A stretch of DNA of 64,000 bases, taken from Nonomuraea thailandensis. GTDB lineage: Bacteria; Actinomycetota; Actinomycetes; Streptosporangiales; Streptosporangiaceae. Location: contig NZ_JAMZEB010000002.1 of assembly GCF_024172165.1 (NCBI RefSeq), positions 3,803,501 to 3,867,500 of the forward strand. The letters run 5' to 3'. Under the pieces are notes generated by a model, which saw only the letters and a list, made by a program, of their open reading frames with translations, made no database searches and was not told the DNA's origin. Every line of letters begins with the position of its first letter. The stretch's first letter is position 1. Made by a program: the position numbers and the translations under genes. Below are positions 7,884-15,732 of this stretch, piece after piece.

Positions 7884-8840
7884 ATGATCAGCTACGAGCT
7901 CGGCGTCGAAGACCTGGCCGACACCCGGTTCGCGATCTCGCCGCTGGCCGAGACGGTCTTCAGCCTGCGGGTGCTGCGCGAGCCCGGGCTGCACACGGCG
8001 CACCTGCCGTGGCGCAGGGCGGTGCTCGCCCGGCTCGGCGCGGCCGGGACGGACCGGCTGGTGTCCCTGGTCGGGGAGAAGCTCGCCCTGCCGGACTTCC
8101 TGACCCCGCGGCCGGCGACGTTCGCGCCGACGTTCGACGAGGAGCTGGCCGTCGTCCGGCGGGCGGCTCCGCGGCTGGTCCGCCGGGACCTGCCGGCCGC
8201 GCTCGTCCTCGGGCCGGCCCTCGCCGACGACGAGGCCGCGGTCGCCTTCCGCGACGCGGCCTGCGAGCTGCTGCGCCGCTACTGGAAGCTGGCCATCGAG
8301 CCGGTCTGGCCCCGGATGCGGCGGGTGCTGGAGGCCGACATGACCTACCGGGCGCGCCGGCTTGCCCTGGGCGGCGCCCGCCTGCTGTTCGCCGACATGC
8401 ACCCGAACCTGCGCTGGCAGGACGGCGTGCTGCACATCTCCAAGATGATCGGCCACCACCACGTCGCCGCGACCGGCCAGGGGCTGCTGCTGATGCCGTC
8501 GGTGTTCGCCCACAAGCCGGCCCCGCCGGTCAGCCCGGAGGAGCCGCCGAGCCTGGTCTACCCCAGCCGCGCCGTGGCCACGTTGTGGACGCCGCCGCCC
8601 GCCCCGGACGCGACCGCGCTGACGGCGCTGCTCGGCGCGCCCCGCGCCCGGCTGCTCCACCTGCTCGAGGAGCCGCTGCCGACGGTCGAGCTCGCCCGCC
8701 GCCTGCGCGTCACGCCCAGCGCCGTCTCCCAGCACCTGCGCATCCTGCACGGTACGGGCCTGGTCGCCCGGGCCCGGGACGGCCGGCAGGTCCTGTACCG
8801 CCGCACCGAGCTCGGCGACCGCCTCTCCGGCCCGCCATGA
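7884..8840 (+). CDS. ArsR-family regulator with DUF5937-like sensor domain
   Basis: This 318-aa regulator has a reversed layout: a long N-terminal domain (about 1-225; DTRFAISPLAETVFSL start typical of DUF5937), then a C-terminal ArsR winged helix (about 245-315; LARRLRVTPSAVSQHLRILHGTGLV, GRQVLYRRT). No metal-binding cysteines are seen, so it likely senses an organic ligand or pairs with another factor. A TAGCCT -10 box at 7870-7875 ends 8 nt before the ATG, so the message is probably leaderless. It is divergent from the MFS gene, its likely target. Confidence 0.88.
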   Translation: MISYELGVEDLADTRFAISPLAETVFSLRVLREPGLHTAHLPWRRAVLARLGAAGTDRLVSLVGEKLALPDFLTPRPATFAPTFDEELAVVRRAAPRLVRRDLPAALVLGPALADDEAAVAFRDAACELLRRYWKLAIEPVWPRMRRVLEADMTYRARRLALGGARLLFADMHPNLRWQDGVLHISKMIGHHHVAATGQGLLLMPSVFAHKPAPPVSPEEPPSLVYPSRAVATLWTPPPAPDATALTALLGAPRARLLHLLEEPLPTVELARRLRVTPSAVSQHLRILHGTGLVARARDGRQVLYRRTELGDRLSGPP

Positions 8841-8919
8841 AGCGCCACGCTAAATCGTTTGGCCGCCGGCGCCGCAGGTTGTGAGCTGAAGCCCTCACGA
8901 TCGCCGGACAGGGAGCGGG

Positions 8920-9906
8920 ATGAAGACCAAGCGGCTCGGGCGCAGCACGGTGCAGGTCACGGAACTGGGCTTCGGCGGCGGCCCGCTGGGCGGGCTGTTC
9001 ACGCCGCTGTCCGACGAGGCGGCGGCCGAGGCGCTGGCCGCGGCCTGGGAAGGCGGGATCCGCTACTTCGACACCTCGCCGCACTACGGGATCGGGCACT
9101 CCGAGCGCCGGATCGGCGAGTTCCTGCGCCAGGTGCCGCGCGAGCGGTACGTGCTGTCCACCAAGGTCGGCCGGCTGCTGCTCGCCCAGGACCCGACGGG
9201 CCGGACGGACGAGTTCTTCCACGTGCCCGCCACCCACCGCCGGGTGTGGGACTTCTCCCGCGACGGCATCCGGCGCAGCGTCGAGGACTCCCTCGCCCGC
9301 ATGGGCGTCGACCGCTTCGACGTGCTCTTCCTGCACGACGCCGAGGAGCACTTCGAGGCCGCCCTGCGCGACGGTTGCCCCGCGCTGGCGGAGCTGCGGG
9401 CCGAGGGCCTGGTCGGCGCCATCGGGGCGGGCATGTACGACACCGGCATGCTCACCCGGCTCGTGCGGGAGAGCGACGTGGACGTCGTCATGTTGTCGGG
9501 CTACTACACCCTGCTGCAGCATTCCGCCCTCGACGACCTGCTGCCGGCCTGCGCCGGACGCGGCGTCTCGGTCCTGGCGGCCTCCGTCTTCAACTCCGGC
9601 GTCCTGGCGGCGCCACGGCCCGCGCCGGACGCGTGTTTCGAGTACCGGCCCGCCTCCGGGGAGGTGCTGGAGCGCGCGCACCGCATCGCCGACGTCTGCG
9701 AGGCGCACGGGGTGACGCTGCCCGCCGCCGCCATGGCCTTCCCCCTGCGGCATCCGGCGGTGGCGGGCATCGTGGTCGGCATGCGCTCGGCCGAGGAGGC
9801 CGGCCGCAACCTGGCCGCGTTCGCCACGCAGGTGCCGGAGGGGCTGTGGGCCGATCTGGCGGCGGCGGGGCTCATCGACGAGCGGGCGGCGCGGGCGACC
9901 CCTTGA
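8920..9906 (+). CDS. Aldo/keto reductase (aldose/fucose dehydrogenase-like)
   Basis: This 328-aa TIM-barrel NAD(P)-dependent oxidoreductase has the AKR hallmarks: LGFGGGPLGG near the N-terminus, the catalytic Asp/Tyr region FDTSPHYGIGHSERRIG (about 48-64), the lysine strand VLSTKVGRLL, and a catalytic-type His in FLHDAEEH. The Asp-Arg insert after KVGRLL and the overall length match the D-threo-aldose 1-dehydrogenase / L-fucose dehydrogenase / pyridoxal dehydrogenase subgroup. It starts 79 nt after the ArsR gene and may have its own promoter. No sugar catabolic operon is adjacent, so substrate is undetermined. Confidence 0.9.
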   Translation: MKTKRLGRSTVQVTELGFGGGPLGGLFTPLSDEAAAEALAAAWEGGIRYFDTSPHYGIGHSERRIGEFLRQVPRERYVLSTKVGRLLLAQDPTGRTDEFFHVPATHRRVWDFSRDGIRRSVEDSLARMGVDRFDVLFLHDAEEHFEAALRDGCPALAELRAEGLVGAIGAGMYDTGMLTRLVRESDVDVVMLSGYYTLLQHSALDDLLPACAGRGVSVLAASVFNSGVLAAPRPAPDACFEYRPASGEVLERAHRIADVCEAHGVTLPAAAMAFPLRHPAVAGIVVGMRSAEEAGRNLAAFATQVPEGLWADLAAAGLIDERAARATP

Positions 9907-10068
9907 ACCCCCGCCCCGCTCCCCGAAGGCGGGCGATCTCCTCGCGGCACGTCGGGTTCGTCCGGTCCGATCATGAGCAGGTACGTCGAGGGAACAAAGG
10001 ATCGCCGGCGGGCCCGGCCGTCGCTGGGCGAGGATGTCGGTGAAGAGCGTGAAGAGGGGAGCGTCCTG

Positions 10069-10494
10069 GTGAGACCCGTGTACATGGCCGCGGCCGTGCA
10101 CGTGCCCGCGCCGCCGGAGCAGGTGTTCGCGGTGATGACCGACTGGTCCCGGCATCATGAGTGGATGCTGCTGACCACCGCCCGGCGGGTGGGCCGGGAC
10201 GGGCTGGAGGCGTACACGGGGGTGCGGCCGTTCGGCTTCCTCGACACGATGACGATCACCCGCTGGGAGCCGCCGGCGCTGGTGCGCGTCACGCACACCG
10301 GCCGCGTCGTGCGCGGGCGCGGCGCCTTCAGCGTCCGGCCGGAGCGGGGCGGCAGCCGGGTGATCTGGGCCGAGGAGCTGGAGCTGCCGTTCGGCGCGCT
10401 GGGCAGGGCCGCCTGGCCGCTGGCCCGGCCGTTCGCGGCCGCGCTGACCCGCCACTGCCTGCACCGGCTCGCCGCGCTCGTGCCGCCCGCCTGA
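10069..10494 (+). CDS. SRPBCC (polyketide cyclase/dehydrase-like) protein
   Basis: This 141-aa START-like fold protein binds hydrophobic ligands in a helix-grip cavity. The first strand and helix show the family pattern (AAVHVPAPPEQVFAVMTDWSRHHEWM), followed by alternating beta strands and a long C-terminal helix. GTG 10069 is chosen because GAGGGGAG lies 8 nt upstream and the domain begins right after it. An ATG at 9973 in the same frame would add a charged, unstructured 32-residue leader. The ligand is unknown and no neighbour identifies a pathway. Confidence 0.8.
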   Translation: MRPVYMAAAVHVPAPPEQVFAVMTDWSRHHEWMLLTTARRVGRDGLEAYTGVRPFGFLDTMTITRWEPPALVRVTHTGRVVRGRGAFSVRPERGGSRVIWAEELELPFGALGRAAWPLARPFAAALTRHCLHRLAALVPPA

Positions 10495-10517
10495 GCCCGG
10501 GGGGCGGCCTGCCCGCC

Positions 10518-10566
10518 CCGGTGCACCCCGAGTGGCCTGCCCCGTGCCGGTGCACCGCGAGTGGCC
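10518..10566 (+). repeat. Two 20-bp near-identical direct repeats upstream of a sigma factor gene
   Basis: Copies at 10518-10537 and 10547-10566 match at 19 of 20 positions (core CCGGTGCACC..GAGTGGCC) with a 29-bp period, just under three helical turns. They lie 97 nt before the sigma factor start, placing two similar half-structures on roughly the same DNA face. They could be activator or repressor sites, or a simple local duplication. Confidence 0.7.
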
Positions 10567-10662
10567 CCGGCCGCCTGAACCCGCGAACCTGGGCGGCGTC
10601 CCGTCCGGATCGTGAACCTGACGGGCCTCCCGCCCGACTGTGCAGGGTGACGGGAGGACGAG

Positions 10663-11184
10663 ATGAGCGATGAGCTGCTGGTGGTCCGCGCCCAGCTGGG
10701 TGAGCGGGCGGCACTGGCCGAGCTGGTGACCCGATGGCGGGTGCCGGTGTGGACGTACGTGCGGCGCATGCTGGACGCCGAGCGGGCCGACGACGTGAGC
10801 CAGGAGATCTGGCTGGCGGTGGTGCGCGGCCTGCCGCGGCTGCGGGAGCCGGGCCGGTTCGCGCCCTGGCTGTTCACCATCGCCCGCCGCTCGGTCACCG
10901 ACCGGCTGCGCGGCCAGTACGCCCGCGAGCCCGAGACGCTCACGGCCGGCGAGGCCGCCGCCGGGGACCCGGTGGAGGCCATGGTGGACCGAGCCGAGCT
11001 GATCAGCGCCCTGACCCGGCTGCCGGTGCCGGAGCGCGAGGTGCTCGTCCTGTACTACCTGGAGGACCTCTCGGTGGAGGACTGCGCGCAGGTCTGCCAG
11101 GTCCCGGCCGGAACGATCAAGTCGCGGCTCAGCCGGGCCCGCCGGCTGCTGCGCGCCCATCTTCAGGAGGGAGAGCGGTCATGA
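10663..11184 (+). CDS. RNA polymerase sigma-70 factor, ECF family
   Basis: This 173-aa ECF sigma factor has sigma-2 at about 15-80 (ERADDVSQEIWLAVVRGLPRL, region 2.2-2.3) with the -10 reading segment (FAPWLFTIARRSVTDRLRG). Sigma-4 follows at about 110-165 (LPVPEREVLVLYYLEDLSVEDCAQV, GTIKSRLSRARRLLRAHL). The start has a good site (GGGAGGACGAG). It overlaps the downstream membrane protein by 4 nt, the normal ECF/anti-sigma arrangement. A possible -35-like GTGAACC at about 10613 could mark autoregulation, but the -10 is not clear. Confidence 0.95.
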   Translation: MSDELLVVRAQLGERAALAELVTRWRVPVWTYVRRMLDAERADDVSQEIWLAVVRGLPRLREPGRFAPWLFTIARRSVTDRLRGQYAREPETLTAGEAAAGDPVEAMVDRAELISALTRLPVPEREVLVLYYLEDLSVEDCAQVCQVPAGTIKSRLSRARRLLRAHLQEGERS

Positions 11185-11672
11185 ACGAACGCGAGGAGCC
11201 GCGCCTGTCCGCGCGGGAGATGCTCGAGCGGCTGGAGCCGTCGCTGGGCGCCGGCCGTCGGGTGCGGGCGGTGACGGCGCTGGTGGCCGGGCTGGCGGGG
11301 GCGGTGTTCGTGGCCGCGCTGTGGTGGGGCGAGCCCGGGCCGCTGCCGGGCCGTACGCAGGCGGCGTTCGCGCTGTTCACCGTGATCTGCCTGGCGTGGG
11401 CCGGATACGGCGGCTGGCTGGTGCGGCGGCGGGTGCCGCTGTTCGCCACCGACCGGGTGATCGCCGCCTGGATGGGCCTGGCCGCCTCCGTCGCCACCAC
11501 CGCCCTGGCCGGTGTGGCCGCCGTCCAGCGCGGCGCCGCCGTTCCCTGGCCGGTCCTGGCGGCCGGCGGGCTGTTCGTGGCGGCGGCGCTCGTGCTGGTC
11601 GTCCGCGCCCACGCCCGGCGGGCGGCGCTGCTGCGGCGGTTGCGCGAGCTGGGCGGCACGCGGGAGCGGTGA
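11181..11672 (+). CDS. Four-helix membrane protein, putative anti-sigma factor
   Basis: This 163-aa protein has a short acidic/basic cytosolic N-terminus (about 1-35) containing an amphipathic stretch SAREMLERLEPSLGAGRRVR, then four hydrophobic helices and an Arg-rich C-terminus. It lacks the HxxxCxxC zinc motif of ZAS anti-sigma factors. Its start overlaps the sigma stop (ATGA) and has a strong site GGAGGGAGAG, so the two are made together. Position argues for a membrane-bound partner of the sigma factor; the sequence itself gives no proven domain. Confidence 0.75.
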   Translation: MNEREEPRLSAREMLERLEPSLGAGRRVRAVTALVAGLAGAVFVAALWWGEPGPLPGRTQAAFALFTVICLAWAGYGGWLVRRRVPLFATDRVIAAWMGLAASVATTALAGVAAVQRGAAVPWPVLAAGGLFVAAALVLVVRAHARRAALLRRLRELGGTRER

Positions 11673-11801
11673 GCTCGGCTGCATCCGGCGGGCGGCCGTC
11701 GCCGGCTCGCCCTTGACCAGGGGACAGGTAGGTCCGCCCCGGCGGCGGGGTGACCGGCCCCCAGGAGACCTCGGCCGGCGCCTCGCCCGCACGCCCGGGC
11801 G

Positions 11802-12713
11802 TCAGCTGCCGTATTCCGCGGCGATCCGCTGAGCGATGGCCTCCGACTTGGGGGTGTAGACCCGGTAGAAGTCCCTGCCGCACTCCAGATCGTCCAGAGC
11901 GGCCTGGATCTCCCTGGCCAGGTGGGGCCTGGCCTCGGCGGGCGTGAGCGTGGCTCCGAAGGTCCGCTCGACCTCACCCTTCTTGACGGGCGGCGGCACG
12001 TCGGCAACGTCCTCGCGCTGCCTGCGCCCGATCTCGTCCTCCTGGTCGAGGAACGCGATGCGGCCGCGCTGCGACAGCTCCGACGGCATGGTGGCGGAGA
12101 CCTCGTAGCCCTTGCCCGTCAGGCAGGTGGCCATGCTCGAGGCCAGCTCGACCAGCTCGGCGTCGCCGTCGATCTCCCGCCGCACCGCCCGGTCGGAGGC
12201 GGCGGCGAGCTGGTCGAACAGGTCGGTGTCGGACTTCACGTCCTTGCCGAGGACCTGCTTGGCCGCGACGGCGACGCAGGCGTTGACGGCCTTCCAGTAG
12301 CTCTTGCGCTGAGCCGGGGAGAGCTTGGTCCAGACGTCCCCGTTGGGGTCGGCCCCCGAGAGGTCGGGCATGCTGTCGGGGCTGTCCGGGCCCTTCGGGT
12401 GGACGTACACCGCGAAGACCCCGAAGCCGTACTTCGCCCGCTGGGCCTTCAACGCCTCGTAGTCGCCGGCTCTGCGCCTGCGCTCCTCGTCGGTGACGAG
12501 CTCTTCCCGCGGCACGTGGGCGATGTACCTGAAGCCCTTCTGTTTCATGCAGTCCGCCTTGACGGACTCGAACCGGTGCCGCTTCTCCTGCGCCGTCGCG
12601 GCCGGCTCCGTGGGAGGCGAGGCGGCCTTCCCGGCCGGCCCGGGGTCACTCCCGCAGCCGCTGAGCACGGCTGCGGCGGCCAGGGCCAAGGCGGTCTTGC
12701 TGATGGTGTTCAA
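11802..12713 (-). CDS. Predicted secreted lipoprotein
   Basis: This 303-aa protein has a lipoprotein signal peptide with lipobox LSGC (Cys20), followed by a Ser/Pro/Thr linker (about 21-42). The mature part is hydrophilic and helical, with four further cysteines (in KADCMKQKGF, VNACVAV, MATCLTGKGY, LECGRDF) that could form two disulfides. Repeated Cys-x(3)-KG-type motifs suggest two related halves. I recognise no enzyme family. It is divergent from the small secreted protein gene at 13264 and shares its 550-bp regulatory region. Confidence 0.85.
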   Translation of the reverse strand: MNTISKTALALAAAAVLSGCGSDPGPAGKAASPPTEPAATAQEKRHRFESVKADCMKQKGFRYIAHVPREELVTDEERRRRAGDYEALKAQRAKYGFGVFAVYVHPKGPDSPDSMPDLSGADPNGDVWTKLSPAQRKSYWKAVNACVAVAAKQVLGKDVKSDTDLFDQLAAASDRAVRREIDGDAELVELASSMATCLTGKGYEVSATMPSELSQRGRIAFLDQEDEIGRRQREDVADVPPPVKKGEVERTFGATLTPAEARPHLAREIQAALDDLECGRDFYRVYTPKSEAIAQRIAAEYGS

Positions 12714-13263
12714 GGTCGGTCTCCCCGTATGTCGGCCTCACGCGCGCACGCGACCGCCTGGGTGCCCGTACGGCTCGGCGCGGCGTGCGGCCCCTATCAT
12801 GATCAGCGCCAATGTGGATCTTCTTGGCACGCCAGGCGACGATACTCCGTTCAATGAAGTATCGTCAATCGCGGCGGCGGCCCCCTCCGCGCATCGCCCG
12901 CCACCCGGGCCCTTTCCCGAACCATTCAGCAAGCCCGGCGTCACCCTGGCCCGGCCGGGGAAGAGAAGATCGTCTCAGGCGGCCTTACGAGACGGGAGTC
13001 CGTATCGCCGTGTGCACGCGAAGTAGCGGCTCTCCTTGCGGCGCCGACCCCAGGGCGATATTCGTTAGTGCCGCTCGAACGAAATATAGGGCCGATTGTT
13101 CGAAAATCGGGCTTTGCACCTGGTGGGGGGACGATTCGGGCGACCGTCGCTAGCGTGGAAAGTGTCCATAGCGCCGTTGCGGCGACATTCGTACACCCGT
13201 GAACGACGCTTCGACTGGTTCCAGGCCTGACCTGGAACTCATCCCTCCATCAGGAGCAGATCA
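12714..13263. promoter_or_regulatory. 550-bp divergent intergenic region with three dyads
   Basis: No gene is supported here. The stretch is AT-richer than its surroundings near 13050-13110. Dyads: GACGATACT / AGTATCGTC at 12838-12846 and 12858-12866 (9-bp perfect arms, 11-nt gap); TTCGTT (13061-13066) / AACGAA (13078-13083); CCGATT / AATCGG at 13092-13097 and 13105-13110 enclosing TTCGAA. A possible -10 box TAGCGT at 13151-13156 would give the small secreted protein gene a leader of about 100 nt. None of the dyads has a T-run, so they look like operators rather than terminators. Confidence 0.5.
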
Positions 13264-13515
13264 ATGGTGAAACGACTTCTCGTCGCCATGGCCGTGGCCT
13301 CGTCCACGCTGGTGATCAGCAGCCCTGTCACCTCTCAAGCCGCCACCGTCACCGACACGAACTGCACCGTCGCCGGGCAGAGCGCCGCACCCGGGAACGC
13401 CGCGGTCAAGTGCCGCTGGAAGACCGTCTACGGCGACTGGTGCAAGCAGTGCTACAGGCACGGAAAGTGGAGGACCGAGTACTGCAAGGACGCAGATGAG
13501 GTCGAGGACGACTAG
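13264..13515 (+). CDS. Small secreted cysteine-rich protein
   Basis: This 83-aa protein starts at an ATG with AGGAG 7 nt upstream. The N-terminus is a Sec signal peptide (MVKRLLVAMAVASSTLVIS..) with a likely cleavage after SQA at residue 26. The mature peptide of about 57 residues has five cysteines (34, 50, 60, 63, 74) and many Lys/Arg/Trp/Tyr residues (KCRWKTVYGDWCKQCYRHGKWR), then an acidic tail. It is flanked by a strong terminator, so it is a single-gene transcript. I recognise no family. An odd cysteine number allows two disulfides plus one free thiol, or a dimer. Confidence 0.8.
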   Translation: MVKRLLVAMAVASSTLVISSPVTSQAATVTDTNCTVAGQSAAPGNAAVKCRWKTVYGDWCKQCYRHGKWRTEYCKDADEVEDD

Positions 13516-13550
13516 AAGCAGCTGGGCGCTCGACTAGCGCCAGCGCATCC

Positions 13551-13588
13551 GGCGCTCCGCGAGGATTCTCCTCGCGGAGCGCCCTTTT
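13551..13588 (+). terminator. Strong rho-independent-like terminator
   Basis: A perfect 15-bp stem (13551-13565 with 13569-13583) closed by a TTC loop is followed by CTTTT. It ends the transcript of the small secreted protein 36 nt after its stop. Confidence 0.9.
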
Positions 13589-13634
13589 CCCGGGCCAGAG
13601 GGAACCCGCGGGATCCGGCCGGTGTAGGCAGGGC

Positions 13635-14936
13635 ATGGCTTCCTGCACCAGACGCCGGGCTCTGGCCCTCGGCGGCGCCCTGGCCGGCGCCGCCGCGCTC
13701 CTGCCGGGCTGCTCCAGCGACCCGGGCGCCGGCCGGCGGGCCGGTACGCGTCCGGCGCGCCCGCCCCGGCCCGGACGGCTGTACGCCGACACCGCCACCG
13801 GGCTGGCCGTGGCCGATCTGGCCACCGGCACCGTACGCGCCACCTACCCGGGCGCGGTCCCCGAGGCGCGCTGGGGCCGCCTGTACCAGCTCGCCGACGG
13901 CCGCCTGCGCACCTGGGAGGCGGGCAGCGGCCGCCTGGCCGGCGACGTCGCCGCCGCCGGCGAGCAGATCAAGGCCGTCTCGGCCGGCCTCGTGGTGACC
14001 GGCCCGCCGCCGGGGCCGCGCGACGGCACCACCCTGACCCTCACCGGCGAGGGCCGGCCGCGCACGTTGCGCCTCGACGGCAACATCGAGCCCGAGGCCT
14101 TCTCCCCGGACGGCACCACCATGTACGTCCTGGACCTCCTGCCCCCGAACGCCCCTGACCGTTACCGCGTGCGCGCCTACGACCTGGCCCGCCGGCGCAT
14201 GGGCCCTCTGCAGACGCGCGACAAGCGGGCGGTCCCGGCCGGGCAGGAGGAGGAGATGCGCGGCCGGGGACGCCAGGCCGTCCTCGACCCCGGCCAGGAC
14301 GTCCTCTACACCCTCTACACCCATCAGGACAGCCACCTGCACACCCGTGACCTGGCCGCCGGCGAGGACCTCAGCCCGGGGGCGCACGCCTTCGTCCACG
14401 TCCTGCATCTCGGCCGGCGCTGGGCGTACTGCCTGGACCTGCCCGCACCGTTCGGGCTCGGCCCGGCGGCGGCGCACACGCTGGCGCTGGGCCTGGCGGG
14501 CCTGTACGTGTTCGACGCCTCCAGCGGGCGCGTGGTGATGGCCTCGACGCAGGACCTGACGATCAGCCGCTCGGCCCTGCTGGGCCGGGCCGGCTCGCCC
14601 GGTCAGGCAGGCGCAGGGCAGGCGAGGGCGGACGGCCAGGCGGGCCAGGGCGAGGAGGCGGGGCAGGCGGGGGAGGCGTTCGCGGTGTCGGGCGGCGGTC
14701 AGCTGTACCTGGCCGAGGGCAGGCGGCTGCTGGTCTGCGACGACCGCACCCTCGCCCTGCGGGCCATCTGGGACCTTCCCGGCCCGGCACGCGGGCTGGC
14801 GTTCCTGGGCGGCGAGCTGCTGGCGGGCGCGGGAGAGCAGGTCCTGCGCCTGGACCCGGCCACCGGCGCCCGCCTGGGCGCCCTCATCCTGCCCGGCCTG
14901 CGCACCCTGCGCCATGCCGAGGGCGCCACCGGCTGA
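13635..14936 (+). CDS. Tat-type lipoprotein with beta-propeller-like repeats
   Basis: This 433-aa protein has a twin-arginine leader (TRRRALALGGALAGAAALLPGC) ending in a lipobox cysteine at residue 26, so it is likely exported folded and lipid-anchored. The body contains repeated blade-like units (ADTATGLAVADLATGTVRATY, LADGRLRTWEAGSGRLAG, FDASSGRVVM, LDPATGARLG), typical of YncE/PQQ-like propellers that often act as protein scaffolds. A Gly/Gln/Ala-rich insertion (about 318-345, GQAGAGQARADGQ) interrupts one blade and looks like a local repeat expansion. The exact ligand is unknown. Start ATG 13635. Confidence 0.82.
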   Translation: MASCTRRRALALGGALAGAAALLPGCSSDPGAGRRAGTRPARPPRPGRLYADTATGLAVADLATGTVRATYPGAVPEARWGRLYQLADGRLRTWEAGSGRLAGDVAAAGEQIKAVSAGLVVTGPPPGPRDGTTLTLTGEGRPRTLRLDGNIEPEAFSPDGTTMYVLDLLPPNAPDRYRVRAYDLARRRMGPLQTRDKRAVPAGQEEEMRGRGRQAVLDPGQDVLYTLYTHQDSHLHTRDLAAGEDLSPGAHAFVHVLHLGRRWAYCLDLPAPFGLGPAAAHTLALGLAGLYVFDASSGRVVMASTQDLTISRSALLGRAGSPGQAGAGQARADGQAGQGEEAGQAGEAFAVSGGGQLYLAEGRRLLVCDDRTLALRAIWDLPGPARGLAFLGGELLAGAGEQVLRLDPATGARLGALILPGLRTLRHAEGATG

Positions 14937-14954
14937 CGGATTGGAGCGGGCCGC

Positions 14955-15662
14955 TCACCCCACGGACGCGGGCAGGTCACGGCCGGCGTGGCGGCGGGCG
15001 ACGGCCGCCGCGAACGCCGAGACCACCGGATGCGGCCGCCGCCCGTCCCCCGCCAGCTCCGGCTGGAACAAGGTGGCCAGGAAGAACGGATGCCCGGGCA
15101 GCTCGGCCACCCGAGCCGTGCCGTCGTCGGCGTGCCCGGAGAACACCATCCCGTGCCCGGCCAGCGTCTGCTTGTAGTCCTCGTTGAGCCCGTAGGAGCA
15201 GATGTAGGACTCCGTCGTCGAACCGGCCCCGACGATCTGCTCGATCCGCGTGCCGGGCACCAGCAGCACCCGCCCTTCGTGCCCGGCCAGCGAGCACGAC
15301 AGCGGCGTCAGCAGGAGGTCGGCCGCGCCGGGCTCGTTCTCGGCGTGCGCGACGGGCAGCCCGCACACGTGCCGGGCGAACTCCAGCAGCATGTGCTGGA
15401 ACCCCGCGCACGTGCCCAGGAACGGGATCTGCTGCTCCCGCGCCACCCGCACGGCCTCCACCGCGCCCGCCTCGTCCCGGTAGGGGCTGCCGGGCACCAG
15501 CCAGACGCCGTCGAACCCGGCCACCCCGCTCACGTCGTCGGTCGGCATCCAGTACGCGTCCAGCGCGATCCCGTCCCGCTCGCGCAGCGCCTCCAGCAGC
15601 AGGGGGATCCGGGCGTGGGATCGGACGCCGGGGGAGCGGTCCCCCACAAGAGCGATTCTCAT
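14955..15662 (-). CDS. Class I glutamine amidotransferase-like protein (CTP synthase C-terminal-like)
   Basis: This 235-aa stand-alone amidotransferase-fold protein resembles the glutaminase half of CTP synthase (MRIALVGDRSPGVRSHARIP; FDGVWLVPGSPYRD). The nucleophile cysteine C85 lies in FLGTCAGFQHML, and a FQPE motif near the C-terminus supplies the Glu of the triad. The synthase domain is absent, so it may be a free glutaminase or hydrolase of gamma-glutamyl compounds. ATG 15662 is the natural domain start. It is divergent from the LysR gene at 15733, its likely regulator. Confidence 0.85.
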   Translation of the reverse strand: MRIALVGDRSPGVRSHARIPLLLEALRERDGIALDAYWMPTDDVSGVAGFDGVWLVPGSPYRDEAGAVEAVRVAREQQIPFLGTCAGFQHMLLEFARHVCGLPVAHAENEPGAADLLLTPLSCSLAGHEGRVLLVPGTRIEQIVGAGSTTESYICSYGLNEDYKQTLAGHGMVFSGHADDGTARVAELPGHPFFLATLFQPELAGDGRRPHPVVSAFAAAVARRHAGRDLPASVG

Positions 15663-15732
15663 GGCACCATCGTGACCGGCGCCCCTCGTTAAGCGCCAAC
15701 GATGATTCCTGCACTCACGATAAGCGACGCTG

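Noticed and set aside
8851..8863. LacI-type operator CTAAATCGTTTGG before the aldo/keto reductase at 8920
   Set aside because: Only the AANCGNTT core fits, the outer bases do not, and no LacI gene is near.
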